A DNA stretch of 64,000 nucleotides. It comes from Symbiodinium natans (taxonomy: Eukaryota > Sar > Dinophyceae > Suessiales > Symbiodiniaceae). The stretch covers positions 62,001-126,000 of the forward strand of contig CAJNDS010000015.1 in the NCBI GenBank assembly GCA_905221605.1. Reading direction: 5' to 3'. The position numbers and the translations under genes are program-made. Below, piece after piece: positions 24,619 through 37,600 of this stretch (the first letter of the stretch is position 1; each line of letters opens with the position of its first letter). The notes below the pieces were generated by a model. The model saw only the letters and a list, made by a program, of their open reading frames with translations, ran no database searches and had not been told where the DNA came from.

Positions 24619-25360
24619 ATGCGCCCGCATCCTTCTGTACATCATTGCTCCGGTGAGAACTTGGCGGCGCAATTCCGCTATTTGCTGGACATGTCCAAGC
24701 AGTACATGCCAAGAAACATAACTGTGTGGCTGTCATATCCGAACTCTGGGAGTCGGATGGTGGGCTTGATGTCGGAAGCAATGTCTGGGAGACCGTTTCG
24801 CAACATGTTTGAACCGCCTTGGAAGAATCAAGGATACTGCAGTTCTGGGCAGCAGTACGGTCTTCTGAAACATGTGGATTGTCAAAGTCCACCACTTGCA
24901 GGCCGACATCACAGCATATTGCTCAGACAATCGCTTCACCCTGAAACTGCTTCGGCCTACGGCTTAATCCTTCGCGACTACGGCTACCATGTTACCAAGG
25001 TCACATTGTTGGGAGGGGACGTGGATGAGACGATGCACAACTACATGAATATACTCTGGTTTTGGCACAGGTACAGGGGCCAACTCCTGGTAGAGATTCT
25101 ACTTTTGAGCTTCGAAGTTCTCCCGGCAGCGCTGGGCCTGAGAGCTTTAAAAGACATATAAATATGTATATGTATATATTCACATCTGTTGAATATTCCT
25201 CTCAGGTGGGGCGGCAGGAAGCTCCTCTTGTACTATGACGAGCTCTTGGGCCGACCTCTTCATGCCAGCCTGCGAGTTGCGCGGCTCCTGGGGCTAAGCC
25301 ACAATGAAACCAAGCTGTGGAGGTCCCAGAAGCCCGCAGCCGGACGCAAGATTGAGAGTC
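24619..25360 (+). CDS. Sulfotransferase-like protein, two exons
   Basis: Exon 1 (to 25,070) contains VWLSYPNSGSRMVG, which matches the 5'-phosphosulfate-binding loop of PAPS-dependent sulfotransferases (consensus YP.SG). Exon 2 (from 25,206) contains LLLYYDELLGRP followed by LRVARLLGL, the usual C-terminal motif after the 3'-phosphate-binding region. The junction is clear: CACAG|GTACAG...CTCTCAG|GTGGGG removes a 135-nt GT-AG intron and keeps one frame (HRWGGRKLL). The family transfers sulfate from PAPS to carbohydrates or small molecules, usually in the Golgi or cytosol. The 5' end is uncertain; 24,619 is the first in-frame ATG near conserved sequence. After about 25,360 the frame enters C-rich low-complexity DNA, so another intron probably follows. 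Confidence 0.6.
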
Positions 25361-26762
25361 CCAATTCGTGTCTCTTTTTTTGTATCTATGACGGATTTGA
25401 TGCTACCTACAGGAGGGCCTCGATTGCCCAACCAACCCCCCCCCCCGCGCCCCCCCTACCCCACAACTCCGCAACCCCACAACCCCAACCCCCTCAACCT
25501 GCAAACCCCCCGGCCCAGTCCCCCAAGCAGTTCCCCAACCAACCCCCAGCTGGCCAACCCCTAAACCCCCCCAACCCCCCAATCAACCCCATCCAACCTC
25601 CTCAATCCCCCGGACTCAGACAGTTATATGATCAACACAGGACCTTCTAGCCTCGAACTTGTGTTTAGTCGCGAAGCATTCTGCTGAACATTGGTGGGGC
25701 CACTTGAAAAGCTTTCGCTGTGAGCTTCTCCATGTCTTTCTCGCAGGATTTTGCACATCCCTCTGCCCTTCAAGCCTCACCAAGCTTAGGTCATTGAAGA
25801 CACGATATGGCGGATGCACTTGAATCCTGCTGTTGCAGGATTCTGGCGTGTTTTTGACAGGCCTCGCCACAAGGTAGAAGCACGTCACAAGATGGCGAAG
25901 CGATGGGAACAACCCACGCTTTCTGCGATATGGAGGTGTGCGGAGGGTTGAAACGTCATGGCCATGGCTCTTAAGATTCATTAAGATTCTCATTATATGT
26001 GCGCTGCTTCCGCGGCTTTTTGATTCCCCATACACTCTGCGAGGTTTGAGATGAAGATGTGCGACCAATACCCTAAGCTTGCAAATCGCTACCTCATGCA
26101 ACGACAGTGGTCCTGGGGCACTGGCACACTTCATCGGTGTGTCTGAACGAGGGGCGCAGGCATGAACATGGCCGTATGGATATAGTGCGATGAAAGCCAG
26201 GAGCCGCAGACACCAGGTTCAAGCGCTGCGCTGAAATGACGGGCTGTCATCTTCCAGCTGGCAACGGGCGGCGGACTTGCAGACGTTTCTCTGGTTTTGC
26301 GAACGGACAGCTAGCAGCTAGTACCAAGACCCAGGGAAGCGCAAGACCACATGACTATTTTCATGCAAGTCCCTCTACAAGGACTGGTGCCAATGCTCTC
26401 CGTGATGTGTCTGCTGGCAGACACATGTAGAACTGTGATTCTTTCGGATGAGTCTTCGATGAGTGGCCTTGATGCCTTCTGCCTTGGCAGTCCTTTCACT
26501 CTGGGCATTCGTGCCCCAGAATTTCTGACTGCAGCTCATTCCTGCAAACAAGCCAGTGCAGGAAGCCAGTGCAGGGTTTTTGAGTAGTGGGAAGTTGGTC
26601 TTCGAGTTGACGGCCTCATTCGTAAGGGCTTCCGATTCCTGGCTCTCAGTCGCAGCTTGGAACAGTCACTTCCGTACGTAGTGTGGTCATGGCCTCTCGG
26701 TTTCGATCATGAGTGGTGTGCAGCCTTTTCGTGGCTCAGGGCTGTGATCGCCAAATTTCAAG
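25361..26762. other. C-rich tract, then no recognisable gene
   Basis: Positions about 25,430-25,620 are CCCCAAC-rich low-complexity DNA. The rest to 26,762 has only short unsupported ORFs. Confidence 0.5.
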
Positions 26763-28121
26763 ATGGACATGCAGCTACCGGCTGCCGATGGATCCGTGGT
26801 GGAGTTGAAGGGCCAAGTCTTTGAAGACTGCGGCTGCTACCCCGATGTCGTTGAGTTCTCCCCCGGGCATGATGCTTGCTTGGCGTGGGGTATGCCGCTT
26901 GACAGGTCCGAACGCATGATAGCGTGTGCTAAGGTGCGTGCATGCGTGCTATCTATCAGCTAGCACGTGCCCTTCTTCAATCGAGCACAGGGTTGCACAG
27001 GACAAGGCCCCGGGGCATCTGCAGAGTCTGAGCTGAAGCCAAGGTATGAGCACGTGCAGGAAACCGACGAGCGTCAGGGAGGGCTGGTGTTTGCAACTGT
27101 GGAGCATCGCGGGGACTTCCAGCATCTCGTTGCTTTGGGACTTTGTTGGTTCACATCTGAGCCCCTGACCAAACTCGCCTGAAGGGGGGGGGGGGGGGGG
27201 GGGAAAATGAGGACCCCCAAATTGAAAGCCGACATCCTTAGGGGATCGAGAGATCTGTTCAGGTATTCCCTGCTCCGCACGGCCGTCCTCGAAAGCCCCG
27301 GCGTGTACGACCTTGCCTGGTGCCCTGAAGGTGGTGTGCTGGCGGCTTGCTGTGCTGATGGATGTGTGCGGCTGTGCTCACCGGCGCAAGGCGTGTTGCA
27401 CGAGCCGTTCAAGCTCAGCGATCAGATCTTGACGCACATTTGCTTCGGAGCTGGGGGCGCGAAGGAGGCCGAAGGACTAGCAGCTGTGGGCCAGGATGGG
27501 AAGTGCTACCACTTTCAGCTGGACGCAGGCTTCCGGAAGCTGGCGGAGCGGCAGCAGCATGACCTGGAAGCCTGGTGCGTGGATGTTTCTCCATCCGAGC
27601 CTTGTTTGATTCTTTCCGGTGCAGATGATGGCCACCTTGCTGCCTGGGATGTCAGAGACGAAAGTTCCGCTCTACGAAACCGGCGGAGCCACGAGGCGGG
27701 GGTCACGGCCTTGGCCTTCAACCCTTACCAGCCTTTGCAGGTGGCAACCGGCAGCTATGACGAGAGGCTGAGGCTTTTTGACCTGCGAAAGCTGACTGCT
27801 GAGCCCTTGGCAATGACGCCTCGGCTGGGTGACGGAGCATACCAGATCTCATGGCACCCGCAGTGGCACGGGGTTCTGGCAGTTGCTGCCATGCGCTGTG
27901 GCTTTCCCGTGTTCCGTGTCGATGGCGCAGGCTTTGAGCTCCTGGCTGCCTATGCCTCTAATGCGCCAGAGGGAGCGCATGGCTCCCTGGGCTATGGCAT
28001 CTCCTGGCAGTTCGCATCGGAGACGTCCCAGATGTCCTTGGCAGCTTCAGCTTCATTCTACGACCGGAGCCTGCACCTGTGGACGGCCACAACGAAACGT
28101 GCGGAAGACGAGCAGAACTAG
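26763..28121 (+). CDS. DPH7: DPH7/WDR85-type WD40 protein (diphthine methyl ester hydrolase)
   Basis: The last exon (open from 27,207; the true acceptor is likely around 27,225-27,240) encodes about 300 residues of WD40 propeller. The order of conserved segments is that of DPH7: SGADDGHLAAWDVR, ATGSYDERLRLFDLRKL, YQISWHPQWHGVLAVAAM, then YGISWQ and SFYDRSLHLW at the C-terminus. A probable first exon (26,763-about 26,935) starts MDMQLPAADG and contains DVVEFSPGHD, matching the N-terminal blade. A short exon after ACGTGCAG near 27,060 (ETDERQGGL) fits between them. DPH7 acts in the cytosol in the last steps of diphthamide synthesis on translation elongation factor 2. Family and last exon are secure; the exact upstream junctions are not. 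Confidence 0.75.
27183..27203. repeat. Poly-G tract
   Basis: An uninterrupted G run of about 20 nt inside an intron of the DPH7-like gene; one of many homopolymers in the host part. Confidence 0.9.
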
Positions 28122-30471
28122 AGCCTTCTGAGTCTTCTGGTATCTGCTAGCAAAGTGAAGCTCTGGAGGAAGCATGGCGGCCCATGGACTCGGTGGAGAA
28201 CGAAGGAGTGGGCATGGGATGACATCGGACTTACAGTGCAGGAGGCGAATGTGGCTGGTACTTTTACCTGAACCGACCGACTCAAGCGTTCACAGCAGAG
28301 CTGCACGTAAGTTGTAAGATGTTGTAAGCATAGTGCGGGGTGCGGGGCAGCATGCAGACTCTGGCACCAGCCTGGCATCAACACGAGTCACGTCAAGGGC
28401 ACGAGTTCGGTGCAGCTGCAGGACATGGGGCGAGTGTAGCAGCTTACAACTTCAGACCCTTGCACAGTTCCTTCTTCCGCTCATGGAAAGACGTCTCTTG
28501 AAAATGGGCCTTGCGCCTCGCAGCACATTGTGAAAGCCTCGAGCCACTTGAGCAAGAATCCTGAGCGCTGAGTGCTTGAAGGCCAGATTCAATGCGCAAG
28601 AGGCTGCCGAGTGGATCTCGTCAAGATACCAGGCGGGCGAGGGGGCCGATGGGGCACCATTCTTACGATATGATATACCGGAAGCCGTCTGTCTCGAGAG
28701 GCGGTCATGGAAGACTATGAGAAGCAGAAGCAGTCGTGGCCTTGGGCCATTAACATGGTCTGACCCTTTAAACTCTGTGTAGGATACTTTGTGACATCAC
28801 AAGCCCTGTGCAGTGCCATGGCATGCTTCCTGTCGCTGGACATGCAGACTTGCAGGTCGGGCAATAAGTCCATCCACCACTTCTCTGATCTGTCCTGCTG
28901 ACCTGTTGACCTTAGAGCTCTCAGCACCTGCAGCAGCCAACTAGTATCTTCCTAGCCCTCCCTCCCTCTCTCCCTCTCTACATTGGGAAGAAGTTGTCAA
29001 GAGCATGGTGGCTGCACAGAAGACGTTTTTGGCCGCGCGCAGTTTGCACCATCGCAGCCCCAATGAACCCCAGCATGACAGGATGACCGTTAATGCTTGG
29101 GGCGGTGGTGCCAAGCCAGCAGCCGTCCTCAGCACGTGGTGGCAATACATCGAAGAGCGTGATTTTGAGTCTCCTGGGTGCCAAGGTGCTGCCAGGCAAG
29201 GAGGACTTTTTGCAGCAGTTGCAGGCGCCAGATGCTTTTCCTTTGTATGTTCAGGTTTTGCAGTTTGGCACACCGACGGGCGTATAAGTCTTGACTTTAA
29301 CTGCTTCACGTGCTTCCTGTGGGACGTGCAGACCGCCCTCCTCCAATTCCAGCGTGCGCATCAAGTGGAGAATGGCAAAGGCTCGTCTCATGATTCTGCT
29401 GCGAAACATTGCCCCGAAAACAGCGTGGGTCTGTCTGATCCTGGTTGCACAGCCAGGAAGCTAACACAGTAGCCAGGAGCTCAATACGTGTTCTTGTCTG
29501 AGTTCTTCTGCCGGCCATTCTTTGAGGTAACCGAGAAGAAAGGTCTCAGTAGGCAGCAGTTCTGCCAGCCAACTGCTTTGGTGGTTCGACATTTGCTTGT
29601 CTGCCTCGTCCGTGTTGTGCAGCTTTCTTTCTTGTGAATGGCTTGGAAGGTCAGGGACGCTTCGCCATTCTCCGCCCAAAGCAAACCTCAATACCCCCCC
29701 TCGCTCAGGTTCGGTCGGTTCTCTGAGAGTGAGCGCTGTGGCAGCTCAGGCGACATGATGCCAACAACTCTGAAAAAAAAAAAACCTCTCAGGCCCGCTG
29801 TCACCATTCAGGGTGAAAAAGGGTGTAGGAGCCTAAAACCCTAAACCCCTTAACCCTAATAGGGTTGTGGACAGTTGCACGATTTTAGGCTCATTTTCTA
29901 CGGAACAGGGTCAAGGCATCTTCTTCGCCTGAGACAACCTGCGGCCTTCTTGGCATGTCGCTGCAGCCATGGTGCGTTGCCCCGGCTGCAGACTGTTTCT
30001 GGAGAGCTGCGTGGCACCTCAGAAAGGTTTCGAGAAAGGCGCTACAATTCCATGGGTCATTCTAGAGAATTTGCCATGACATTCCGGGAAGTGGCACGGG
30101 ATGAAAGAATGGCTGCTGCCTAACTTCGGATAGGTTGCAGATGTCCGGGTCTGACAAGGTGCATCGTTCTAGCTCTCCACTTTATGCTCCCCACGTCTTC
30201 CCAGTCATGGCCCATGTCTGGTGACCCCGCGCGCCCTGGCATGAGACACGAGACGAGGGCTCATTTGCCGATGACTAGCAAAGCCCCTCTTGTTGAGTTG
30301 GGCTGGGATCACGAGACGGTCCCCTCTTAATTCGCCGGTCCATCTAAAATCTGGATGCCATTCCGTGGCGACGAGAGAAAAAGTTCTCGTGAAGTGCTGC
30401 AAGGCCATATGGCTGCTGGCGAGCGCAGCTGCACCTCACAGATCCCTTCGATCCTGTACGCCGGTGATTTT
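28122..30471. other. No supported gene
   Basis: Only short ORFs in conflicting frames. A frame at about 29,093-29,285 (KVLPGKEDFLQQLQAPDAF) has exon-like composition but no recognisable family and no clear splice partners. Confidence 0.4.
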
Positions 30472-30576
30472 GGGAGGTTCCCCCCTTATACTGACAGTCC
30501 TTAGTAGGGATTATAGTACCCCCTCCCCTATGATAATCCCTATTAAGGAGCTGTTAGTATAAAGGGGCAACATCCC
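30472..30576. repeat. Foldback (MITE-like) element, 105 bp
   Basis: The arms GGGAGGTTCCCCCCTTATACT... and ...AGTATAAAGGGGCAACATCCC are inverted copies about 45 bp long, with the internal word TAGGGATTAT inverted as ATAATCCCTA. It shares an arm with the flank of the foldback at 832-866. Confidence 0.7.
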
Positions 30577-30821
30577 AACCTGTCATGTCCTTCATTTTGC
30601 AGCAATTTGGCTCAAGTCATGGTGTGCCGCAGAGCAATCCGAGCGTGCTAGCGTGCTGAGGAGGTGGGAATGGTCTCAGCACGTAGCTTTGCGGGAAGTC
30701 TCAAGTGTGGCTGTCACATGACACGTGTTCTGGCGCCAGGTGCTGGTTGGTAGCTGAATTAAATTGCCTGAGACACAAGCCCGAAACCCTGACCCTTAAA
30801 GAGCCTAAAGCCCAGAAACCC

Positions 30822-30932
30822 TGAACCTTCAACCCTAAACCCTAAACCCTAAACCTCTAAACCCCAAACCCTAAACCCGAAACCCTAAACCCTAAACCCT
30901 TAAACCCTTAAACCCTAAACCCGAAACCCCTC
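30822..30932. repeat. Interstitial telomere-like CCCTAAA repeats
   Basis: Degenerate AAACCCT units with AAACCCG and CTTAAACC variants. A smaller run lies at 31,965-32,008. Confidence 0.85.
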
Positions 30933-32027
30933 GAAGCCAGCCCTCGGGCCTCGCAGTCCCCCCAAGCCTCCCTCAGAGAGGCCGACCGAATCGTGGGCCC
31001 TTTTTCGCACCAAAGCCCGGGAAAGCCCCGGCCCTGGGCATTCCGAGCTTGTGCCTCAGGGCTTGGGATGCTTCAGCGGATGTTTAAAGGGTTTAGGGTT
31101 TAGGGTTCAGGGTTTTGTGGTTGAGAAGGGCTTGTCCACGGCTTTGTTTGAAGGGGTGTTTTTGGCGCTTCTTTGGGGCTCCAGGATCTGGGACCTTCTG
31201 GGTTCCACGGGTGGCTTGGGGCGTTTTTGGGGCGAAGGCTCTATGATTGAAGCGTAGCCAGACTGAACCGAGGCTGTTGCAACAGCGCTTTGAAACCTGG
31301 TGTGCATCCCCACTGCGCCAGCCGCTGCCCAAGATGAAGCTTGAGGGTTTCATAAAATTTTAGGGTTTGGGATGGTTTAGGGCTGTTCTGAAGAGCAAAT
31401 TGCCTGACTTAAGGTCATGTCGAGTGGGGTGCCATACATCGGGAGCAAGATCAGCTTGATCACCACCTCGGACATGCGATACGAAGGGCCGTGCGCTCAG
31501 CACATGAGGCAATTCTCTCTGAGGCCCCGTGGTCTTTCCAGTCGGCTTGCACCCACGGACACTGTTTTTGGCATTGCAAAGTGCTTTCGGTTGAGGTTTC
31601 TTCGGACGCTGAACCGGGAGGAATCAACCATCGCCGCTGAGATCTCAGAGAGGTTTTTTTGCGATGTGTTGTGGTCTTACTCAAAGCACAGACGCATACA
31701 GATCCTCGAGGTGTGGTGCAACATGGTGCAACCGTGTGGTGCAATTCTGACCTGCCATGCCAAGGTAGAAAGCGTCAGATCCTTCGGCACAGAAGGGAGA
31801 GCTGACCAGACCAGAGGGTGCGGCCCCCAAATGGAAAGCATTTCTGACCCCGCGCGGATGAGTGCTGCGACCCTTCCAGTGCCTTAAGCCGAGGCAAGCA
31901 GAGATCCCGGTGTCTAACGAGATCTACGACTTCATCGTCTTCCGAGGTGGCCGCCTAAACACTAAACCCGAAACCCTAAACCTCTAAACCCGAAACCCTA
32001 AACCCTATTGTTGGAGCCCCTTTGCAG
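30933..32027. other. No supported gene
   Basis: A short TTTAGGG run at 31,088-31,110 and unsupported ORFs only. Confidence 0.4.
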
Positions 32028-32130
32028 GGAAGGACCTGAAGGACCTGACGGTGCTGCAGGGCATTCCGGAGAATGCGCCGCAGCCGCAGCCGCAGCAGAC
32101 ACCGGCGACCAGGACTGCGGAGTACCAGGG
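32028..32130 (+). other. Possible exon, Gln/Pro-rich
   Basis: After CCTTTGCAG the frame reads KDLKDLTVLQGIPENAPQ and then a PQPQPQQ run. It may belong to the proline-rich gene ending at 34,676, but the connection is not shown by the sequence. Confidence 0.3.
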
Positions 32131-32839
32131 ACTTCCTAGTGCTGCTACCCGCAGTGCGCTTCTTGTGACTTCATGGGAGGGTGGAATTACGGTGGAATCA
32201 TAAGCATTCTGAGGAGAGACGGTCAAGTCTGGAAAAGTACCCGCGAGTCACCTCGACTGAGTCGAAAACAACAAAGCCCTGAGTCGGAAGTGCACAGGGC
32301 TCAAGACGAAGAAGAAAAGACCTCCGTTAGAGAAGACGGGATGGCCCTACATTCTGAAGCTCGATTCCTGTTGTCCTTTTGTTTTTCTGGGTGAGAAGGT
32401 TTCACATGCCATTCGCTGACAGGCCCCCTGTGCAAAGTCCTCACATGCAGGGCAGCTATGGTACTGCCGGCTGGTTTCATCTGGCCATCCCCTTGTGGGG
32501 CAAGCAGGCTCCAGATAGTGCGACGAGAAACTCACGGGAGTGCCAGGCCAGCACCTGAATAAGAAAAACATCGAGTACGTGCCTTGCCTCAGCCTTCTGT
32601 CCATCCGTGCAACCTCTCGAAGTGGGGGGGGGGGGGTTCCTCTTCTTTCTGTTTTTTTGGCATTCGTGGCACGTTGCCTGCGCAGAAGCTGAGGATACGG
32701 GCCCCGGCATGTATCACTCGCAGATAGGCCCGTCGGCGATGGGCAACGAAGGCGGCCCTCTCCGCGACACCACATCTACATGGGCCGTTCTCAAGAGTGA
32801 ACACGTCTTGGAGGATGTGCCAACTTGGCTAAGGTAATA

Positions 32840-32966
32840 TGTGTATGTATATGAACATGAACATGAACATGAATATGAACATGAACATGAACATGAATAT
32901 GAATATGAATATGAATATGAATATGAATATGAAAATGAATATGAATATGAATATGATTATGCACGT
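32840..32966. repeat. ATGAAC/ATGAAT hexamer microsatellite
   Basis: About twenty hexamer units, followed by a short TATATA/ACACAC run to about 32,995. Confidence 0.9.
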
Positions 32967-34356
32967 ATATATATATATACACACACATATTTGCACAAAT
33001 AGATAGATTGATAGATAGATATTGTAGTATCAGCCCAGAACCCCCCAAAACCAAAACCTCGCCAAAGCCTCTAAGCCAAGTACATCTCCACGCTAGTAGC
33101 AGTGGAGGCCCATCCAGCGGCTTTGGCGCGAGCTCGCAGCTCAGCAGCCCCCAAACCGGCCAGCACTTTGAAGTCTGGGCGACCTTAATAGTAACGCTCA
33201 CGCGTGCCAAGCCTCGGCCCCACTGAAAGCCCCTCCATTTGCAAAGCCGAAAACCTCAGCACCCAAAATACCGCCATTAGGCTTTGTAAGCCCTTGACCC
33301 TGACAACCCGGCAAGGCGTCGGCTACGTCGACAACTGGACCATAGGGGGTCCGCAAATAAGCAGGGATGGAGCTGTAAAGAGTCCAGAGTCCATAGACAG
33401 GGAAGATTCGGAGCGGGTCCCATTCAATGTCTATGGCATGTCCAGGCCTCCTGGTGGGAGGGGATAGACTCTGCAAGCAAGGTCGAGGGCAAGCGGAGTG
33501 ATGGGCCTCGAAACGCGTCCGCAGATTTTGGCGAACTCCTCCTGTATGGAAGGTGTAGGATAAGAAGCCCAAGATCCCTTGTGCGAAGCCACGTGGGGGC
33601 ATTTCTGGCCACTGCAGGTGGCTACCAGCGGCCCTCGCCCCCAGCCGTCTCGAGGCCCCCTGTAAATCTTCGAGAAGAGGGCATTGACTCAATGACGTGC
33701 GCCGCTTCTTGTACACCCCACGAAGCCTTTCAGGCGCCCAAAGTGTACAGTGTAGCACACTTAGGACCGTGGGGGCTCTAAGATGCAATGGGTTGGAGCA
33801 GGAATGGCTATGGCCCGCCGCCTTCAAGCTGTGGTGGCTCAGGCAGGTCTAGGGTTGAGGGAGAGCGGACGAGGGAGAGCGGACGAGGGAGAAGGGAAGA
33901 GAGCCAAGCCACGCTCAAGCCCAAAGGCCAAAGCCTCAAGCCTGGAGTCTATAGAGCCTAAAGCCTGAAAACATGTGCAACTCGTGGTTTTTTTAGAGCC
34001 TTGGAGGCGTCGGGCACATGAGCGACAGCCTGGGTGGCGGTGGGGGTCTCAGCTGCCAGAGCTTTCTGATCCTCGGGCGAAAAGCGCGTGCTTGTGAGCT
34101 TGGTTATCGAGGAGTGCTGCGTTGCTTGCAACCCGAAACCCTCTCTCATCCCGACCCTTTCAGTTTCCATGATCTCGGTTTCGTGAGGCTATCTGAGCAG
34201 CACTGGCAGCCGGGCCCCTTCGGAAAAGTCCGGTTACGGGCAGGCCGGCCTGAGAGGTTCTTTCTGTGGGCGAGCTGTATGTAAGAGGAGCTGTAACTTA
34301 GATGAAAATAGGTGATGAGTTAGGTTCTGCAGCGGCACGGTTATTGAAACCCGCAG

Positions 34357-34516
34357 GTTCGCATCGAAGCGCCATCCAGGACACCCCCCTCATACCACGA
34401 CGGGCACCGAAGCTCAGACTACGATTTCGGAGACAGTTGGCAGGATAAGCCATGCAACTCTCTCTCTCCCTCTCTCATCTCTCTCGCTCTCTCATCTCTC
34501 TCTCATCTCTCTCTCA

Positions 34517-34564
<48 letters not shown>

Positions 34565-34676
34565 CTCTCAGTACCGAGATATTTGCATCCCTCCGAGTGA
34601 GAGTCCCAGGCCGCATGGGCCGCCGCCGTCCTACGTCGAGCGGCCCGCGCCTACGCAGTACGAGGTCCACCAGTGA
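34357..34676 (+). CDS. 3' exons of a proline/tyrosine-rich protein
   Basis: Exon 34,357-34,443 (after CCCGCAG) encodes VRIEAPSRTPPSYHDG...YDFGDSWQ. Exon 34,572-34,676 (after CTCTCAG) encodes YRDICIPPSESPRPHG, PPPSYVERPAPTQYEVHQ and a TGA stop. The two exons share a PPSY motif and join in phase 0 across a 128-nt intron starting GATAAG and ending CTCTCAG, a non-canonical GA-AG intron with a long CT tract. PPSY-type motifs are known ligands of WW domains; a role in such an interaction is inference only. Upstream exons are not established; 33,806-33,840 (NGYGPPPSS) is a weak candidate. Confidence 0.5.
34444..34571 (+). repeat. (CT)n tract within a GA-AG intron
   Basis: CTCTCT/CATCTCTCT microsatellite reaching to the acceptor CTCAG, so it doubles as an extended polypyrimidine tract. 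Confidence 0.7.
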
Positions 34677-37600
34677 AGACGATGAGATAGAAGCCCATCT
34701 GTGAAGCCATGCATCATCATGCATCATGCCACCTACGCCACCTGAGCCTCTTCTTGTGTGCCAGGACCTCCCTGCAGGGCCACCGCGAGGCTGTCAACTT
34801 TGGATGTCTTTGCGTGCCCTTCATTTGGGAGCTGGCAGTTGTCGCGGCTTTTCGTGCTGTATATCTTTGGCTGTATCTTCATAATGGCACCGGAACCCAG
34901 GCGGCGCAGGCTGCGGTCACGGTCGGATGGGCGACGAGGGTAAGGGCGGGTGCGGGCACCAAGATTCTTGTGCAAGGGCCTGTAGGCTTTTGATTTATAT
35001 CGTATTCTCTGTGGGAGGAGAGGATCTCAGGTTGCTGTGTTCTTGCAAACTTTTTTGCGCCTGATTCCGGGCTTAAGAGGACAGGAGGTCGGGTTTCGGG
35101 TTACGACAAGATCAAGATAGATCTCCTGCTTTTGCTTGTTGAAGCAAACTCAGCTTTAAGAAAATTTATTGGGTCTGGGGCCTGCCCTGCATTTCCCCTT
35201 TGATGTCGTTTTTGCACCGGAGGCCGCCCGCCCCCCGACCGCCCGGTGCCATGACGTCCCATGGCCCTGAGGGAAAGGACAGCCCTTGAGCTTTGCCCGT
35301 GATGTTACGCCAGAGGTGTTTTAATCTGGACAACTCTGAACTTGGGACCTGACTGTGGCAATGAGGACAGAAGTGGACATGGAGCGTACGGCATGGCAGG
35401 CGTGTGAAGGGGACTGGGCTCAGCCTGGATTGATCCTGCAGGTCTCAACCGTTGGGGTTTGTTCATCTTGATCCCCCGCAGGTGCGCCCGAGGGCAAGGG
35501 AGCCAATGTCGCAACCCCAGCCGCTGATAGGACCCAGCATCCAAGTCCTTAACGAACCCTCTAGAATTGTTTCTGGTCAACAAAAGGCAAGCATACCAGC
35601 AAGAGAGAGTCGCTGCTCTCAAAGTGCAAGACCCCAACCCGAGCCCTGCAACCCCAAAGTCAAAGAATCCTCTCTTCAAATCCTATCCTGAGCCCCCCCC
35701 CGAATTCCACGGCCGGAAGCCCGAAACCGGAAGCCCGAAGCTTCTTCCCGGGGGCCCCAACAGAACATTCTCTGAGGCGGGCTTTGGCCCTAGCGCTGTC
35801 GAGGCCAAGGGCCGAGGCCATGGGGGTTGAAAGAGGGTTGAAAGAGGGTTGAAAGCGGGTTGAAAGAGGGTTGAGGCAGGGGTTGGGGTTTCGGGGTACA
35901 GAGGTTTGGGGTGAAGAGTGGTGTTCTGAAAGCTGGACTATGGCTGGACTATGACGTTCTGAAAGCTGGACTCCCTTAGTCTATGAGTACTGTACCTCGT
36001 GTCGGCCTCCCATGACCCGCTTCCTGGAAATCCTGCCAGGCCGCGGTAAGGGTGGCCAGAAGCAGACGCTTTCAGAGGCCTGTGCCTCAGCTCGCAGCAG
36101 AAAATGCACAGCGTCCCGAGACGGTGACTTGCAGCCGCCTTATTGTGGTTTTGGTCGTATTTCGTCCTGTTTCTTTGGTGATTTGTGGCCCTCGTAGTCC
36201 AATCGGCTGATGCGCAGCGCGCACGCCCTCTGCGAGCTGCGTGACCGGCGTGTAAGTGTGAAGGTCCTCAAACAGCATACGAAAGCACAAGATGCTATCG
36301 TCAAGCTGCCCGGCCGGCCTGTTCAGGGATGCAGTCCCCAGCTTTCTGCAATTCTAAGCCCCCATGCAGCGCAAGCCGCCCGAATGGCTCGCCTTGCCAG
36401 GATGCGCCAGCAGGGCTCTGCGGCGGTGAGTCCGCATGAGCTCAGGGCGCAGCGCTGAGTTTTCGATGGTGACGAGAGGGGCAAGTGTTGGGCGCCTTTG
36501 TAGGAGACAGGGTTGTGCAGACTGCTGTGCCCATCGCGGGGCTCCGTGGGCGTAGCACGTCGTTGCTTTGTAGCGATGGCATTCCACGCAGTTGGCAAGG
36601 CCATGAGCGAGCAGGGGTGCATCTACCATTTCTACCTGGACTACCTCAACTTCTGTGGGCCTGCGTCAGGCAGGGGTTCACGGCCTCTCTTGTGCAGGGT
36701 GTCTGTGGTAGCTGTGAAGCATGGTGCAGCTGCACGACTAGTTCGGAGACTCGGCGCACCTTCGCAAGGTGGTAACGTATTACAGAGTGATGAGCAGAAT
36801 TGGGATAGTCTGCTGGAAGCTCAGACTGGGAGAAGGAGAAGCTCAGGTGCTGTCGGATTGCGGTCGCAACACCCACGAGAGGGCGCACAGAAATTGCCAG
36901 AATGGCTTGAGCAAGATCCTAGCGAAGGGTGCGTGGCAGGACAGTTGAGACAATTTCTCTTGCGTGGGTATTCAGTGTTTGGACCTTTTTTGAGCTCAGC
37001 TGAGAAAGCTCAGGGCCAAAGCGCTGAAGAAGCACTTCGAGAAGGAGTTTGGATCTGGCCCAGACCTTAGGGACGATGACTGACATAGCCTTGGCTCTGC
37101 GATTGCTCAAGTTGTCGAAGCACCACCTGAAATATGCAAAAACAATTTAATACGTGGCACTTCATGCTCTCCCGAGAGCGACGGGGTCGCCCTGCACCCA
37201 GGTCCAACTCAGCAGAAGACCCAGCCGCAGCGGCCGAACAACACGTACCAGCCTCGGCATGTAGTATAGGGATCCTAGACTGAGCAGGTCCACTCTGCCG
37301 CTTCCCCATGCGGTATGGTAGCGGATGGAACGCTGTCTCTTGGGTCTGAACCCCGTAACTTCTGTACTTCGACCACCGCCTCCTTGTTCCGGGGTCGCCT
37401 TTCAATCCTGAGGCTCGCTGACTTTATCACGGTCGACACCAAGACGAATTCAAAGAAAAATGCAAAGGCAGCTGGCAAAGCAATGTCACGTGTGTCCAGG
37501 GGTTCATAAGGCTCCGAGTCTGAACGAGTCGGGCTTGGCCACGAGTGCCTCCGACGACCCTGAAGCCTTCCTCCCTCAGCTCCGACAGTCCGCTTCTTGA

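Noticed and set aside
30598-30617. Resemblance to the end of the dinoflagellate spliced leader (TTTGGCTCAAG)
   Set aside because: Only the last 11 bases match perfectly. The rest needs a gap and several mismatches, and no retro-copied gene follows.
36030-36065. Histone-tail-like peptide PGRGKGGQKQT
   Set aside because: The similarity ends after about ten residues and no histone fold follows in any frame.
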